64,000 nucleotides of DNA, taken from VGRW01 sp041498295 (GTDB taxonomy: Bacteria; Myxococcota_A; UBA9160; SZUA-336). The translations under genes were made by a program, and so were the position numbers. Every line of letters begins with the position of its first letter. Within the stretch, counting starts at the first letter, position 1. The stretch lies in the NCBI GenBank assembly GCA_041498295.1, contig JBGQIB010000001.1, positions 1-64,000 on the forward strand, written 5' to 3'. The notes below the pieces were generated by a model. It ran no database searches, was not told the DNA's origin, and saw nothing but the letters and a program-made list of their open reading frames with translations. Shown here one piece after another: positions 49,264 through 57,205 of the stretch.

Positions 49264-50208
49264 CTAGCGAGCGATCAAAAGCTCGAGGATCGCCTTCTGC
49301 GCGTGCAGGCGATTTTCAGCTTGATCGAACACGATCGCGCGCGCGGATTCGAACACGTCCGCGGTGATCTCTTCGCCGCGGTGCGCGGGCAGGCAGTGCA
49401 GGATGCGCGCCCCGGGCGCGAGCGCGACGAGCTCCGCGTTCAGCTGATACGGGCGAAAGATGCGCCGCCGCGCCTCGGCTTCGCTCTCCTGTCCCATGCT
49501 GGCCCACACGTCCGTGTAGAGGAAGGCGGCGCCCTTCACCGCCTCGCGCGGATCGGCGACGAAGCGGATCTGCGCGCCCGTCTGCGCCGCGCGCTCGAGC
49601 GCCGTGCGCACGAGCGCTGGGTCGGGCGCGTAGCCCGGCGGGGTGCTCACCACGAGCGACATGCCGAGGCACGCGGCGAGATTGATCAGCGAGTGACACA
49701 TGTTGTTGCCGTCGCCGATGTAGCTGACTTGGTCTCGGCGCAGGTCACCGTGCTCGAGGATCGTGAGCGCGTCCGCCATGGCCTGACACGGGTGCAGCCA
49801 GTCGGTGAGCGCGTTGATCACCGGTACACTCGCGTGTGTCGCCAGGGTCTGTACGACGTCGTGGCCATACGTGCGCGCGACGATCCCGTGGCACCAGCGC
49901 GAGAGGTTGCGGGCGACGTCCTCGGGCGGTTCGCGCTCGCCGATCTGCACCTGCCCGGGCGGGAGATACACCGGAAACCCGCCCAGCTCGACGACGCCTA
50001 CTTCGAAGGTCACGAACGTGCGCAGACTCGGCTTCGCGAAGTAGAGCAGAATCGAGCAGCCGTCGAGCGAGCGCACCGGCACGCGCCGGCGGCGCAGGTC
50101 CTTCAGCTCGAGCGCGCGCGCGAGAATCTCCTCGATCGCGTCGCGGGGCCACTCCGCGATCGACAGGAAGTCCTTGGGGACGCGGCGCTCAGGCCTTTGA
50201 GCGGACAA
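49264..50208 (-). CDS. argF: Ornithine carbamoyltransferase
   Basis: A 314-residue carbamoyltransferase making citrulline. The carbamoyl-phosphate motif that is S-T-R-T-R in E. coli reads SLRTF (61-65), so the last arginine is a phenylalanine. HPCQAMAD (about 139-146), DVWASMGQE (about 233-241, the SMG ornithine loop) and HCLPAHRGEE (about 269-278) are normal, supporting ornithine rather than aspartate as acceptor. It starts at a TTG (50208) that overlaps the 3' end of argB by 20 bases; no better start is available before VPKDFLSIAEW. It lies between argB and the chaperone trio. Confidence 0.9.
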   Translation of the reverse strand: MSAQRPERRVPKDFLSIAEWPRDAIEEILARALELKDLRRRRVPVRSLDGCSILLYFAKPSLRTFVTFEVGVVELGGFPVYLPPGQVQIGEREPPEDVARNLSRWCHGIVARTYGHDVVQTLATHASVPVINALTDWLHPCQAMADALTILEHGDLRRDQVSYIGDGNNMCHSLINLAACLGMSLVVSTPPGYAPDPALVRTALERAAQTGAQIRFVADPREAVKGAAFLYTDVWASMGQESEAEARRRIFRPYQLNAELVALAPGARILHCLPAHRGEEITADVFESARAIVFDQAENRLHAQKAILELLIAR

Positions 50209-51055
50209 GTTTCGTTCCCACGCCGCCGTCGGTGAAGATCTCGAGCAAGAGCGCGTGCGGCACGCGCCCGTCGATGATGTGCGCCGCGGTGACTCCGCGC
50301 TCCATCGCGCGCACGGCGCACTCGAGCTTCGGAATCATGCCGCCCTTCACCGTACCGTCCGCGATCGAGCGCCGCACCTCCGCCTCGGTCATCTGGTGGA
50401 TGAGCTGCCTCGCGTCGTCGAGTACGCCCTCGACGTCGGTGAGCAGGATCAGCTTCTCGGCCGCGAGCGCCTCGGCGATCGCGCCCGCGGCGGTATCGGC
50501 GTTGACGTTGTAGGTGACTCCCTGCGCGTCCACGCCGACGGGCGCGACGACGGGAATGAAGCCGTCCTTGGTGAGTGTCTTGATCAGCGAGACGTCGACA
50601 CGCTCTGGTGTACCCACGAGGCCCAGGTCGCGGCCGGCCGGGCCGAATAGGCGCTTCACGCGCAGGAAGCCGCCGGCGTCCTTGCCGGTGAGGCCGATCG
50701 CCTGGCCGCCGGCGGCGCCGATGAGTGACACGATCTCGGCGTTGATCTGACCGCCGAGCACCATCTCGACGACCTCCATCGTCTCCTGGTCGGTGACTCG
50801 AACACCGTCGACGAACTCGGACTTCTTGCCGAGTCGCGCGAGCAGCTGGCCGATCTGGGGACCGCCGCCGTGCACGATCACCGGGCGCAGCCCGATGAAG
50901 CGCAGCAAGGTCACGTCGGTCGCGAACGAGGCTTTGAGCGCGTCGTTCTCCATCGCGGCGCCGCCGTACTTGATCACCACCGTCTTGTCGAAGAACGCGC
51001 GGATGTAGGGCAGCGCCTCGACCAGCGTGTTTGCCTTGCGAATCAGCTCTTCCAT
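50189..51055 (-). CDS. argB: Acetylglutamate kinase
   Basis: A 288-residue amino acid kinase that phosphorylates N-acetylglutamate, the committed step to arginine. VVIKYGGAAMEND (about 26-38) binds ATP; RPVIVHGGGPQIGQLLARLG (about 58-77) binds the substrate; IPVVAPVGVDAQGVTYNVNADTAAGAIA is the C-terminal nucleotide region. GMIPKLECAVRAMERGVTAAHIIDGRVPHALLLE contains the arginine-responsive type end, so feedback inhibition is likely. It overlaps argF and begins 6 bases after hslU. Confidence 0.95.
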   Translation of the reverse strand: MEELIRKANTLVEALPYIRAFFDKTVVIKYGGAAMENDALKASFATDVTLLRFIGLRPVIVHGGGPQIGQLLARLGKKSEFVDGVRVTDQETMEVVEMVLGGQINAEIVSLIGAAGGQAIGLTGKDAGGFLRVKRLFGPAGRDLGLVGTPERVDVSLIKTLTKDGFIPVVAPVGVDAQGVTYNVNADTAAGAIAEALAAEKLILLTDVEGVLDDARQLIHQMTEAEVRRSIADGTVKGGMIPKLECAVRAMERGVTAAHIIDGRVPHALLLEIFTDGGVGTKLVRSKA

Positions 51056-51061
51056 CGCCGC

Positions 51062-52384
51062 CTACAAGATGAAGCGCGAGAGCTCTCGGTCTCCCGCGAT
51101 GTCCGAGAGTCGCTCGCGCACGCGCGCGGCGTCGAAGACTTCGCTCGAGCCTCCGCGGTCGGGCGCTTCGAAGAGCGCGTCGTCGAGGAGTCTCTCGAGC
51201 ACGGTATGCAAGCGCCGCGCGCCTATGTTCTCGGTCGAGCGATTCACTTCCGCCGCGATGCGCGCGATCTCGCGAATCGCGTCCGGCTTGAACTCGAGCC
51301 GCACGTTCTCGGTCGCGAGCAGCGCTTGATACTGCTTCACGAGCGCATTGTGCGGCTCCTCGAGGATCCGCACAAATGCCGCCTCGTCCAGATCCTCGAG
51401 CTCGACGCGGATCGGGAAGCGCCCCTGCAACTCCGGGATCAGGTCGGAGGGCCGCGAGACGTGAAACGCCCCGGCCGCAATGAACAGAATGTGGTCGGTG
51501 CGCACCGTGCCGTGCTTCGTCTGCACGCTCGTACCCTCGACGATCGGCAGTAAGTCGCGCTGCACGCCCTCGCGAGAGACGTCGGCGCCGTGTGTCTCGC
51601 GGCGCGCGATCTTGTCGATCTCGTCGATGAACACGATGCCGGTCTGCTCGGTGCGCTGCAGCGCGCGCTCGCGCACGGCGTCTTGGTCGATCAAGCGGCC
51701 CGCCTCCTCGTCGCGCAGGAAGTCGCGCGCCTGCGCGACCTTCACGCGCCGCGAGCGCGTCCGCTTGGGCATCAGGTTGCCCATCAGATCCTTCAGTGAG
51801 ACGCCCATTTCCTCGATGCCCTGCGGCGAGAAGATCTCGAGCGTCGGACCCGAGCGCTCGGGCATGTCGATCTCGACCTCGCGCTCCTCGAGCTCGCCGG
51901 AGCGCAGCTTCGCGCGCATGCGTTCGCGGGTCGAATCCGATCCCTCGCTCGTGCCCTTCATCTCCGGGGTTCGCGGGTACAGCGCGTCGAGCAGCCGCTC
52001 CTCGGCGATCCGCTCCGCGGAGGCTTGCACCTTCGCGAGCTCCTCGTCGCGCACCAGCTTGATGCCGACCTCCATCAGGTCGCGCACGATCGAGTCGACG
52101 TCGCGCCCTACGTAGCCGACCTCGGTGAACTTCGAGGCTTCGACCTTCACGAACGGCGCGGCCGCGAGCTTCGCGAGCCGGCGCGCGATCTCGGTCTTTC
52201 CGACGCCGGTCGGGCCGATCATCAGGATGTTCTTCGGGTGAATCTCGTCCTTGAGATCACCCGACACATTTTGGCGTCGCCAGCGATTGCGCAGCGCGAT
52301 GGCCACCGCGCGCTTCGCGGCGTGCTGGCCGACGATGAAGCGATCGAGCTCCGAGACCACCTCGCGCGGAGTGAAGGTTCTCAA
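51062..52384 (-). CDS. hslU: ATP-dependent protease ATPase subunit HslU
   Basis: A 440-residue AAA+ unfoldase that feeds HslV. Walker A is MIGPTGVGKTEIARRLA (about 56-72), Walker B GIVFIDEIDKIARR (about 250-263), and the pore loop is GYVGRD. The intermediate (I) domain lies between about 110 and 235. The C terminus ends in SRFIL, matching the tail that docks into HslV. It starts at a TTG overlapping the hslV stop (TTGA), an arrangement that keeps the two subunits in step. The order hslV-hslU-argB is conserved in many deltaproteobacteria. Confidence 0.95.
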   Translation of the reverse strand: MRTFTPREVVSELDRFIVGQHAAKRAVAIALRNRWRRQNVSGDLKDEIHPKNILMIGPTGVGKTEIARRLAKLAAAPFVKVEASKFTEVGYVGRDVDSIVRDLMEVGIKLVRDEELAKVQASAERIAEERLLDALYPRTPEMKGTSEGSDSTRERMRAKLRSGELEEREVEIDMPERSGPTLEIFSPQGIEEMGVSLKDLMGNLMPKRTRSRRVKVAQARDFLRDEEAGRLIDQDAVRERALQRTEQTGIVFIDEIDKIARRETHGADVSREGVQRDLLPIVEGTSVQTKHGTVRTDHILFIAAGAFHVSRPSDLIPELQGRFPIRVELEDLDEAAFVRILEEPHNALVKQYQALLATENVRLEFKPDAIREIARIAAEVNRSTENIGARRLHTVLERLLDDALFEAPDRGGSSEVFDAARVRERLSDIAGDRELSRFIL

Positions 52385-52923
52385 AGCGCGAGCTCCTCGA
52401 TGCTGATTTGGTCGTTTGTGTACAAGCAGATCTCCGCGGCGATGCGCAAGCTGCGCTCCGCGATCTCGCGCGCCGAGAGCTCCGTCGCGTCGAGCAGCGC
52501 GCGCGCGGCGGCGAGCGCATACGCGCCCCCGGAGCCGATTGCGGCCACTCCGCCATCGGGCTCGATCACGTCGCCGTTGCCGGAGATGACGAGCATGTCC
52601 TGCACGTCGGCGACGATCAGCAGCGCCTCGAGGCGGCGCATCGAGCGATCGGTGCGCCAGTCCTTCGCCAGCTCGACGGCGGCGCGGCGCAGGATGCCGC
52701 CGCGCTCCTCGAGCTTCGCCTCGAAGCGCTCCGCGAGCGCGAACGCGTCGGCGGTCGAGCCCGCGAAGCCCGCGAGCACCTTGCCGCCGCGCAGCCGCTG
52801 GATCTTCTTCGCGGTCCGCTTCATCACCATCTCGCCGAACGTGACTTGGCCGTCGCCGGCGATCACCACGCTGGCGCCTCGCTTCACGGCGATCACGGTC
52901 GTGGCGTGAAACTGCGCCGTCAT
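52381..52923 (-). CDS. hslV: ATP-dependent protease proteolytic subunit HslV
   Basis: A 180-residue N-terminal-nucleophile peptidase, proteasome-beta-like. The mature end should be Thr8 in ATTVIAVKRG, after a seven-residue propeptide MTAQFHA, slightly longer than the single Met removed in E. coli. VVIAGDGQVTFG and the lysine/arginine in MKRTAKKIQRL complete the active site; GSGGAYALAAARALL is the conserved helix. It forms double hexamers capped by HslU and degrades misfolded proteins in the cytoplasm. An 85-base gap separates it from xerC. Confidence 0.95.
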   Translation of the reverse strand: MTAQFHATTVIAVKRGASVVIAGDGQVTFGEMVMKRTAKKIQRLRGGKVLAGFAGSTADAFALAERFEAKLEERGGILRRAAVELAKDWRTDRSMRRLEALLIVADVQDMLVISGNGDVIEPDGGVAAIGSGGAYALAAARALLDATELSAREIAERSLRIAAEICLYTNDQISIEELAL

Positions 52924-53008
52924 GGCGGGTTAGCGGCGGGCAAAGCTCGCCTGCCCGCACGGCAGTGCGGCGCACCGCCTTCGGTGCTCGTGGCCAGGGC
53001 TCGTGTCA

Positions 53009-53911
53009 CTAGTCTTCCTTCGCGCGCGGGTGGGCGGCGCGGTAGACGCGCGCCAGTCGCTCGGCGGAGACGTGGGTATAGCGCTGAGTGGTGGAGAGCC
53101 GCTCGTGGCCCAGGAGCTCCTGGATCGCGCGCAGGTCGACGTCCGCGTCGAGCAGATGCGTCGCATAAGAGTGTCGCAGGGTGTGGGGGCTCGCGGGCCG
53201 CGCGATCCCAGCCACGAGCATGCGCCGGCGCAGGATCACGCGCACGCCGCGGTCCGACAGCGCCCCGCCGCGCGCGTTCGTGAACATCGGCTCTGCGAGC
53301 AGGCCTTCGGCGGGGCGCAGTTTCAGCCAGGCGTCGAGCGCGCCGCGCGCTTCGGAGGGCACCGGCACGACACGCTCCTTGTTGCCTTTGCCCGAGACGC
53401 GCAGCTCGCGGCGGTCGTGGTCCCAGTCGCGCACGCGCAGCGCCGCGAGCTCGCCCACGCGCAGCCCCGTTCCGTAAAGCAGCTCGAAGAGCGCCTTGTC
53501 GCGCAGCGCGAGCGAGGGCGCGCGGGTCGGGTCCTCGCTCTCGACCAGCTGCTCGCAGTCCTCGGCCGAGAGTGGCGAGGGCAGACGGCGTTCGCGCTTC
53601 GGCCCGGGCAGCCCCTCGGTCGGGTCCGCGCCGCGCGCGCCGATCTTCACGCGGAAGCGGAAGAACGCGCGCAGGGCCGCGAGCCGACGGTTGCGCGTCG
53701 ACGCCTTGTGCACGCGGTGAAAGCCGGCGAGGTAGGTGCGCACCGCCAGTGACTCGATGCGATCGAGTCCTCCGGCGCGCGCGCACTCCGGGCTCTCGGC
53801 GAGCTGGCGCGCTTCGCCCAGATACGCGCGCGAGGTGTGCGGCGAGAGACCGCGCTCGGCGACGAGGTGGCGTTCGAAGGCCGTGATGGCGCGCGCGTCG
53901 GCCGGAGTCAC
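53009..53911 (-). CDS. xerC: Tyrosine recombinase XerC
   Basis: A 300-residue tyrosine recombinase of the XerC/XerD type that resolves chromosome dimers at dif. The N-terminal SAM-like domain is about 1-95 (FERHLVAERGLSPHTSRAYL). Catalytic residues are R in GTGLRVGELAAL, K in GKGNKERVVPV, HxxR in SPHTLRHSYATHLL, H in LGHERLSTTQRYTHV and the nucleophile Tyr in the same block. GTG at 53911 overlaps the trmFO stop. Its place in the conserved trmFO-xerC-hslVU run marks it as housekeeping, not an element integrase. Confidence 0.93.
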   Translation of the reverse strand: MTPADARAITAFERHLVAERGLSPHTSRAYLGEARQLAESPECARAGGLDRIESLAVRTYLAGFHRVHKASTRNRRLAALRAFFRFRVKIGARGADPTEGLPGPKRERRLPSPLSAEDCEQLVESEDPTRAPSLALRDKALFELLYGTGLRVGELAALRVRDWDHDRRELRVSGKGNKERVVPVPSEARGALDAWLKLRPAEGLLAEPMFTNARGGALSDRGVRVILRRRMLVAGIARPASPHTLRHSYATHLLDADVDLRAIQELLGHERLSTTQRYTHVSAERLARVYRAAHPRAKED

Positions 53912-55242
53912 GCGCGCTCCGCGGGCGGCGCGCCGACCGCGCGCAGCCACGGCCCGAGATCCTCGTGCGCGCGCGCGGCGAGCCGCGCGTGTCGGTCGCG
54001 CCGCGGCCCACGCGCCTGGCGTCCCTCGAACGGCGGGAAGAGACCGAAGTTCACGTTCATCGGCTGGAAGTGGCGCGGGTCCGCGTTGCGCAGATGCGCC
54101 AGCAGCGCGCCCAGCGCGGTCGTCGCCGGCGGCAGGGGCGCCGAGTCGCCCGCGGCCTTCGCTGCCACGAACAGGCCGGCGAGCAGGCCGAGCGCCGCGG
54201 ATTCGACGTAGCCCTCGACCCCGGCCATCTGGCCGGCGAAGTGGAGGCCGGGACGCGCTCGGTGCTGCAGGCGCTCGTCGAGCAGCTCGGGCGCGCGGAT
54301 GAACGTGTTGCGATGCACCGATCCGAAGCGCGCGAAGACCGCCTCCTCGAGACCCGGAAGCGTCCGGAAGATCCGCTTCTGCTCGCCGATCCGCAGCTTC
54401 GTCTGAAACCCGACCAGGTTGTAGAGCGAGCCCGCCTTGTCCTCCTGGCGCAGCTGGACGACCGCGTAGGCCGGGGCGCCCCCGCGAGGGTCCTCGAGGC
54501 CGACGGGCTTCATCGGTCCGAACGCGAGTGTCTCGGCGCCGCGCTCCGCCATCACCTCGATCGGCAGACAACCCTCGAAGTAGACCGCCTTTTCGAACGC
54601 GTGCAGCGGCACCTTCTCGGCCGCGACCAGCTCGGCGACGAACGCGTGGTACGCGTCGCGCGAGAGCGGCGAGTTGAGATAATCGCCCTCGCCGTCGTCT
54701 CTGCTCTGCCAGCGCGAGGCTCGAAACAGCCGCTCGTGCGCGAGGCTGTCGGCGTAGACGACCGGCGCGATCGAGTCATAGAAGTAGAGTGAGTCACCGC
54801 ACAGCTCGCGCACGCGCTCGGCCAGCGCGTCGGAAGTGAGTGGCCCGGTCGCGAGGATGACCAGGCCCTCGGGCAGCTCGCGCACTTCGCGGCGCACGAG
54901 CTCGATGTTCGGCTCCGCCTCGATGCGGACGCCGATCTCGCGCGCGAATGCGCCGCGATCGACGGCGAGCGCCGAGCCGGCGGGCACGCGATTCGCGTCT
55001 GCGGCGGAGAGGACGAGCGAGCCCGCGCGGCGCAGCTCTTCGTGCAGCAGACCGATCGCGTTCTCCGGCGTGTCGGAGCGCAGGCTGTTCGAGCAGACCA
55101 GCTCCGCGAGCTCGTCCGTGTTGTGCGCGGGAGAGCGCCGCTCGGGGCGCATCTCGAAGAGCTGCACGGAGACCCCTCGCCGGGCGAGCTGCCAAGCTGC
55201 CTCGCAGCCTGCGAGCCCGCCGCCGATAACCTGCACGCGCAT
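53908..55242 (-). CDS. trmFO: FADH2/folate-dependent tRNA (m5U54) methyltransferase
   Basis: A 444-residue flavoprotein that methylates U54 of tRNA with methylenetetrahydrofolate. RVQVIGGGLAGCEAAWQLA (about 2-20) is the FAD-binding Rossmann motif; ELVCSNSLRSD (about 51-61) has the active-site cysteine; YNLVGFQTKL and FAGQMAGVEGYVESAALGLLAG are family signatures. Of two in-frame ATGs I prefer 55242, which has GGA six bases upstream; 55248 would add two residues. Its C-terminal 25 residues are arginine-rich. It is the first gene of the trmFO-xerC-hslV-hslU-arg run. Confidence 0.94.
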   Translation of the reverse strand: MRVQVIGGGLAGCEAAWQLARRGVSVQLFEMRPERRSPAHNTDELAELVCSNSLRSDTPENAIGLLHEELRRAGSLVLSAADANRVPAGSALAVDRGAFAREIGVRIEAEPNIELVRREVRELPEGLVILATGPLTSDALAERVRELCGDSLYFYDSIAPVVYADSLAHERLFRASRWQSRDDGEGDYLNSPLSRDAYHAFVAELVAAEKVPLHAFEKAVYFEGCLPIEVMAERGAETLAFGPMKPVGLEDPRGGAPAYAVVQLRQEDKAGSLYNLVGFQTKLRIGEQKRIFRTLPGLEEAVFARFGSVHRNTFIRAPELLDERLQHRARPGLHFAGQMAGVEGYVESAALGLLAGLFVAAKAAGDSAPLPPATTALGALLAHLRNADPRHFQPMNVNFGLFPPFEGRQARGPRRDRHARLAARAHEDLGPWLRAVGAPPAERA

Positions 55243-55286
55243 CGCCATTCCGGCACGGAACATAGCCGGGCGCCGCAGCAAGCGAA

Positions 55287-55380
55287 GCGCGCAGCGAGGC
55301 GCAGCCGAGCGAAGAGGGGGTGGCGGCGGCCGGACATCGGCCCGCCGGCCGATGTCCCGCGGGGGCGCCGGGGCCACTAA
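55287..55380 (-). repeat. 3'-end repeat, copy after dprA
   Basis: In dprA sense, the TAG stop is followed by a 10-bp stem (GACATCGGCC at 55333-55342 with GGCCGATGTC at 55347-55356) and then CCACCCCCTCTTCGCTCGGC-TGCGCCTCGCTGCGCGCTT. It fills most of the gap to trmFO. Confidence 0.65.
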
Positions 55381-56453
55381 GACCTCAGGCTGAGCCGCGA
55401 GCCCTCGCGGCGGAGCGCTCCGTCGAGCTCGAGCTCGAGCAACACGCGCGCCAGCTCGGCCGGGCTCCGCCCGAGCGCGCGGGTGAGCGTGTCGAGATCG
55501 CACGGCCCGTCGGCCAGATGCTCGAGCACCGCGCGCGCCGCCGGCGTCGCATCGCTCGCTTGCACGGGCACGCGAGGCTTCGCGGCGAGCGGGCCGAGCA
55601 CGGCCTCGCGCAGGTCGTCCGCATCGAGGATCGGAATCGCGCCGTCACGCAACAGGCGATTGGAGCCGCGACACAGATCGGCGTCGATCGGCCCGGGCAC
55701 GACCGCGACGTCGCGTCCCTGCTCGAGTGCGTGGCGTGCGCTCCACAGGGTGCCGCTCTTTTCGCGCGCCTCGACGATCAGGGTCAGGCGCGCGAGTCCG
55801 CTGATCAGCCGATTGCGCTCCGGGAAGTGGTGAGGGTGGGCGTCGGCGCCGGGATTGCGCTCCGACAGCCATGCGCCGCCGCCCGCGAGAATCCGCTCCG
55901 CGAGCCGCCGCTGACCCGCGGGAGTCACTCGATCGAGGCCCGAAGCGAGCACCGCCACCGTGCAGCCCGCCCCCGCGAGCGCGCCCTCGTGCGCCGCTGC
56001 ATCGATGCCATAGGCGAGACCCGAGACGATCGCGACGCCGGAGCGCGATAGCTCCCCGGCGAAGGCGTGCGCGGTTGCAACGCCCCTCCCGGTCGGACGC
56101 CGCGAGCCGACGATCGCGATCGCCGGTCCGGTCGGGAGCTCGCCGCGCAGCCACAGCAAGAGCGGCGGATCGGGGATCTCGCGCAGCGCGGCCGGGAACT
56201 CGAGTGACTCGGGCGCGACCGCGCGCACGCCGGACGCCGCTCCGAGCGCGAGCGCGCGTTCGCCCGCGCTCGCGTCGACGGCGCGCGCAACCGCCGACGC
56301 GAGCTTGCGCGGAACGTGCGCGGCAAGCCGCGCCGAGCTGGCGCCGAGCAGCGCGCTCGCCGATCCGTACAGCGCAATGAGTCGGCGCGCGTGTGCGCGC
56401 GAGAGACCGGGAACGGCGCCGAGTGCGGCGCGGGCAACGAGCTCGTCGTTCAC
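55377..56453 (-). CDS. dprA: DNA-processing protein DprA
   Basis: A 358-residue DprA/Smf protein that binds incoming single-stranded DNA and loads RecA in transformation. The Rossmann-like core has IAIVGSRRPTGRG (about 110-122), VSGLAYGIDAAAHEGAL (about 141-157) and FPERNRLISGLARLTLIVEA; an N-terminal helix-hairpin-helix (VPGLSRAHARRLIALYG) and a C-terminal winged-helix DprA_WH domain (DGPCDLDTLTRALG to the end) flank it. I start at GTG 56453, which has GGAG seven bases upstream, rather than the GTG at 56474. No other competence gene is nearby. Confidence 0.93.
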   Translation of the reverse strand: MNDELVARAALGAVPGLSRAHARRLIALYGSASALLGASSARLAAHVPRKLASAVARAVDASAGERALALGAASGVRAVAPESLEFPAALREIPDPPLLLWLRGELPTGPAIAIVGSRRPTGRGVATAHAFAGELSRSGVAIVSGLAYGIDAAAHEGALAGAGCTVAVLASGLDRVTPAGQRRLAERILAGGGAWLSERNPGADAHPHHFPERNRLISGLARLTLIVEAREKSGTLWSARHALEQGRDVAVVPGPIDADLCRGSNRLLRDGAIPILDADDLREAVLGPLAAKPRVPVQASDATPAARAVLEHLADGPCDLDTLTRALGRSPAELARVLLELELDGALRREGSRLSLRS

Positions 56454-56504
56454 GGAAAAACTCCGCGGGACCACGCGGGGCGAGCGCGGCTAGAGTAGCC
56501 GGCC

Positions 56505-57203
56505 ATGCCCAACTCGCCCGCGCGCTCGCCGAGCTCACTCGCGCTGCCCTACGTCGTCCCGTACGTCGTCTACGTCGTGCTCGGCTCGCTCGTGGACGTG
56601 CGCACTCACGCCGAGCTGATCTACGCGGCGCGCCTGGTGGCGGTGGGCGGGGCGCTGGCGTTCTTCAGGCGCGACTACTTGCCGCTGCGCGGGCCGCGCT
56701 CGCCGTGGGCGTCGCTCGCGCTCGGTGCGGCTGCGGGTCTCTTGGGCGCAGCCCTATGGGTCGCGCTGCGCGCGCGCTTCACCGCGGGTGCTGCGCCCGC
56801 GTGGTCCGACTCGGCCTGGGCCGCGCGCGCGCTCGGCTCGGCGCTCCTCCCGCCGTTCGTCGAGGAGCTGCTCTTCCGCGGCTGGGTGTTGCGCACGGTG
56901 CTGCTCTTCGAGCGCGCGCGACGCGCGGGGAGCGCCGCGCCGTTCGCGGACGCGCTCGACCGTTCGGCGCTGGCCGACGTCGCGCCCGGCGCCTGGAGCG
57001 CACTCTCGGTCGCGGTCTCGAGCGCCCTGTTCGCGGCGGGCCACCTGCCCGGTGAGTGGCCGGCCGCCTGCGTCTACGGCGTCCTGATGTGCACGCTCTG
57101 GATCGCGCGCGGCGACCTCGTATCATGCATTTCCGCTCATGCGGTCACGAACGCGGCGCTCGCGCTGTTCGCGCGTGCGAACGGATCATGGGGAAGTTGG
57201 TAG
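56505..57203 (+). CDS. CPBP-family intramembrane metalloprotease
   Basis: A 232-residue membrane protein with six or so hydrophobic helices. The family motifs are present: EELLFRGWVLR (EExxxR, about 124-134), ALFAAGHLPGEWPAA (F-x3-H-like, about 171-185) and ISAHAVTNAALALF (HxxxN, about 212-225). CPBP/ABI proteases process prenylated or peptide substrates in the inner membrane. This short form resembles the 'CAAX prenyl protease-related' proteins seen with exosortases, which would fit the PEP-CTERM proteins in the window, but no exosortase is adjacent. Its stop is two bases before the valS start. Confidence 0.85.
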   Translation: MPNSPARSPSSLALPYVVPYVVYVVLGSLVDVRTHAELIYAARLVAVGGALAFFRRDYLPLRGPRSPWASLALGAAAGLLGAALWVALRARFTAGAAPAWSDSAWAARALGSALLPPFVEELLFRGWVLRTVLLFERARRAGSAAPFADALDRSALADVAPGAWSALSVAVSSALFAAGHLPGEWPAACVYGVLMCTLWIARGDLVSCISAHAVTNAALALFARANGSWGSW

Positions 57204-57205
57204 CG

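Noticed and set aside
53009..53911. Tyrosine recombinase as integrase of a mobile element
   Set aside because: It has XerC length and sits in the conserved trmFO-xerC-hslVU run, with no attachment sites or cargo.
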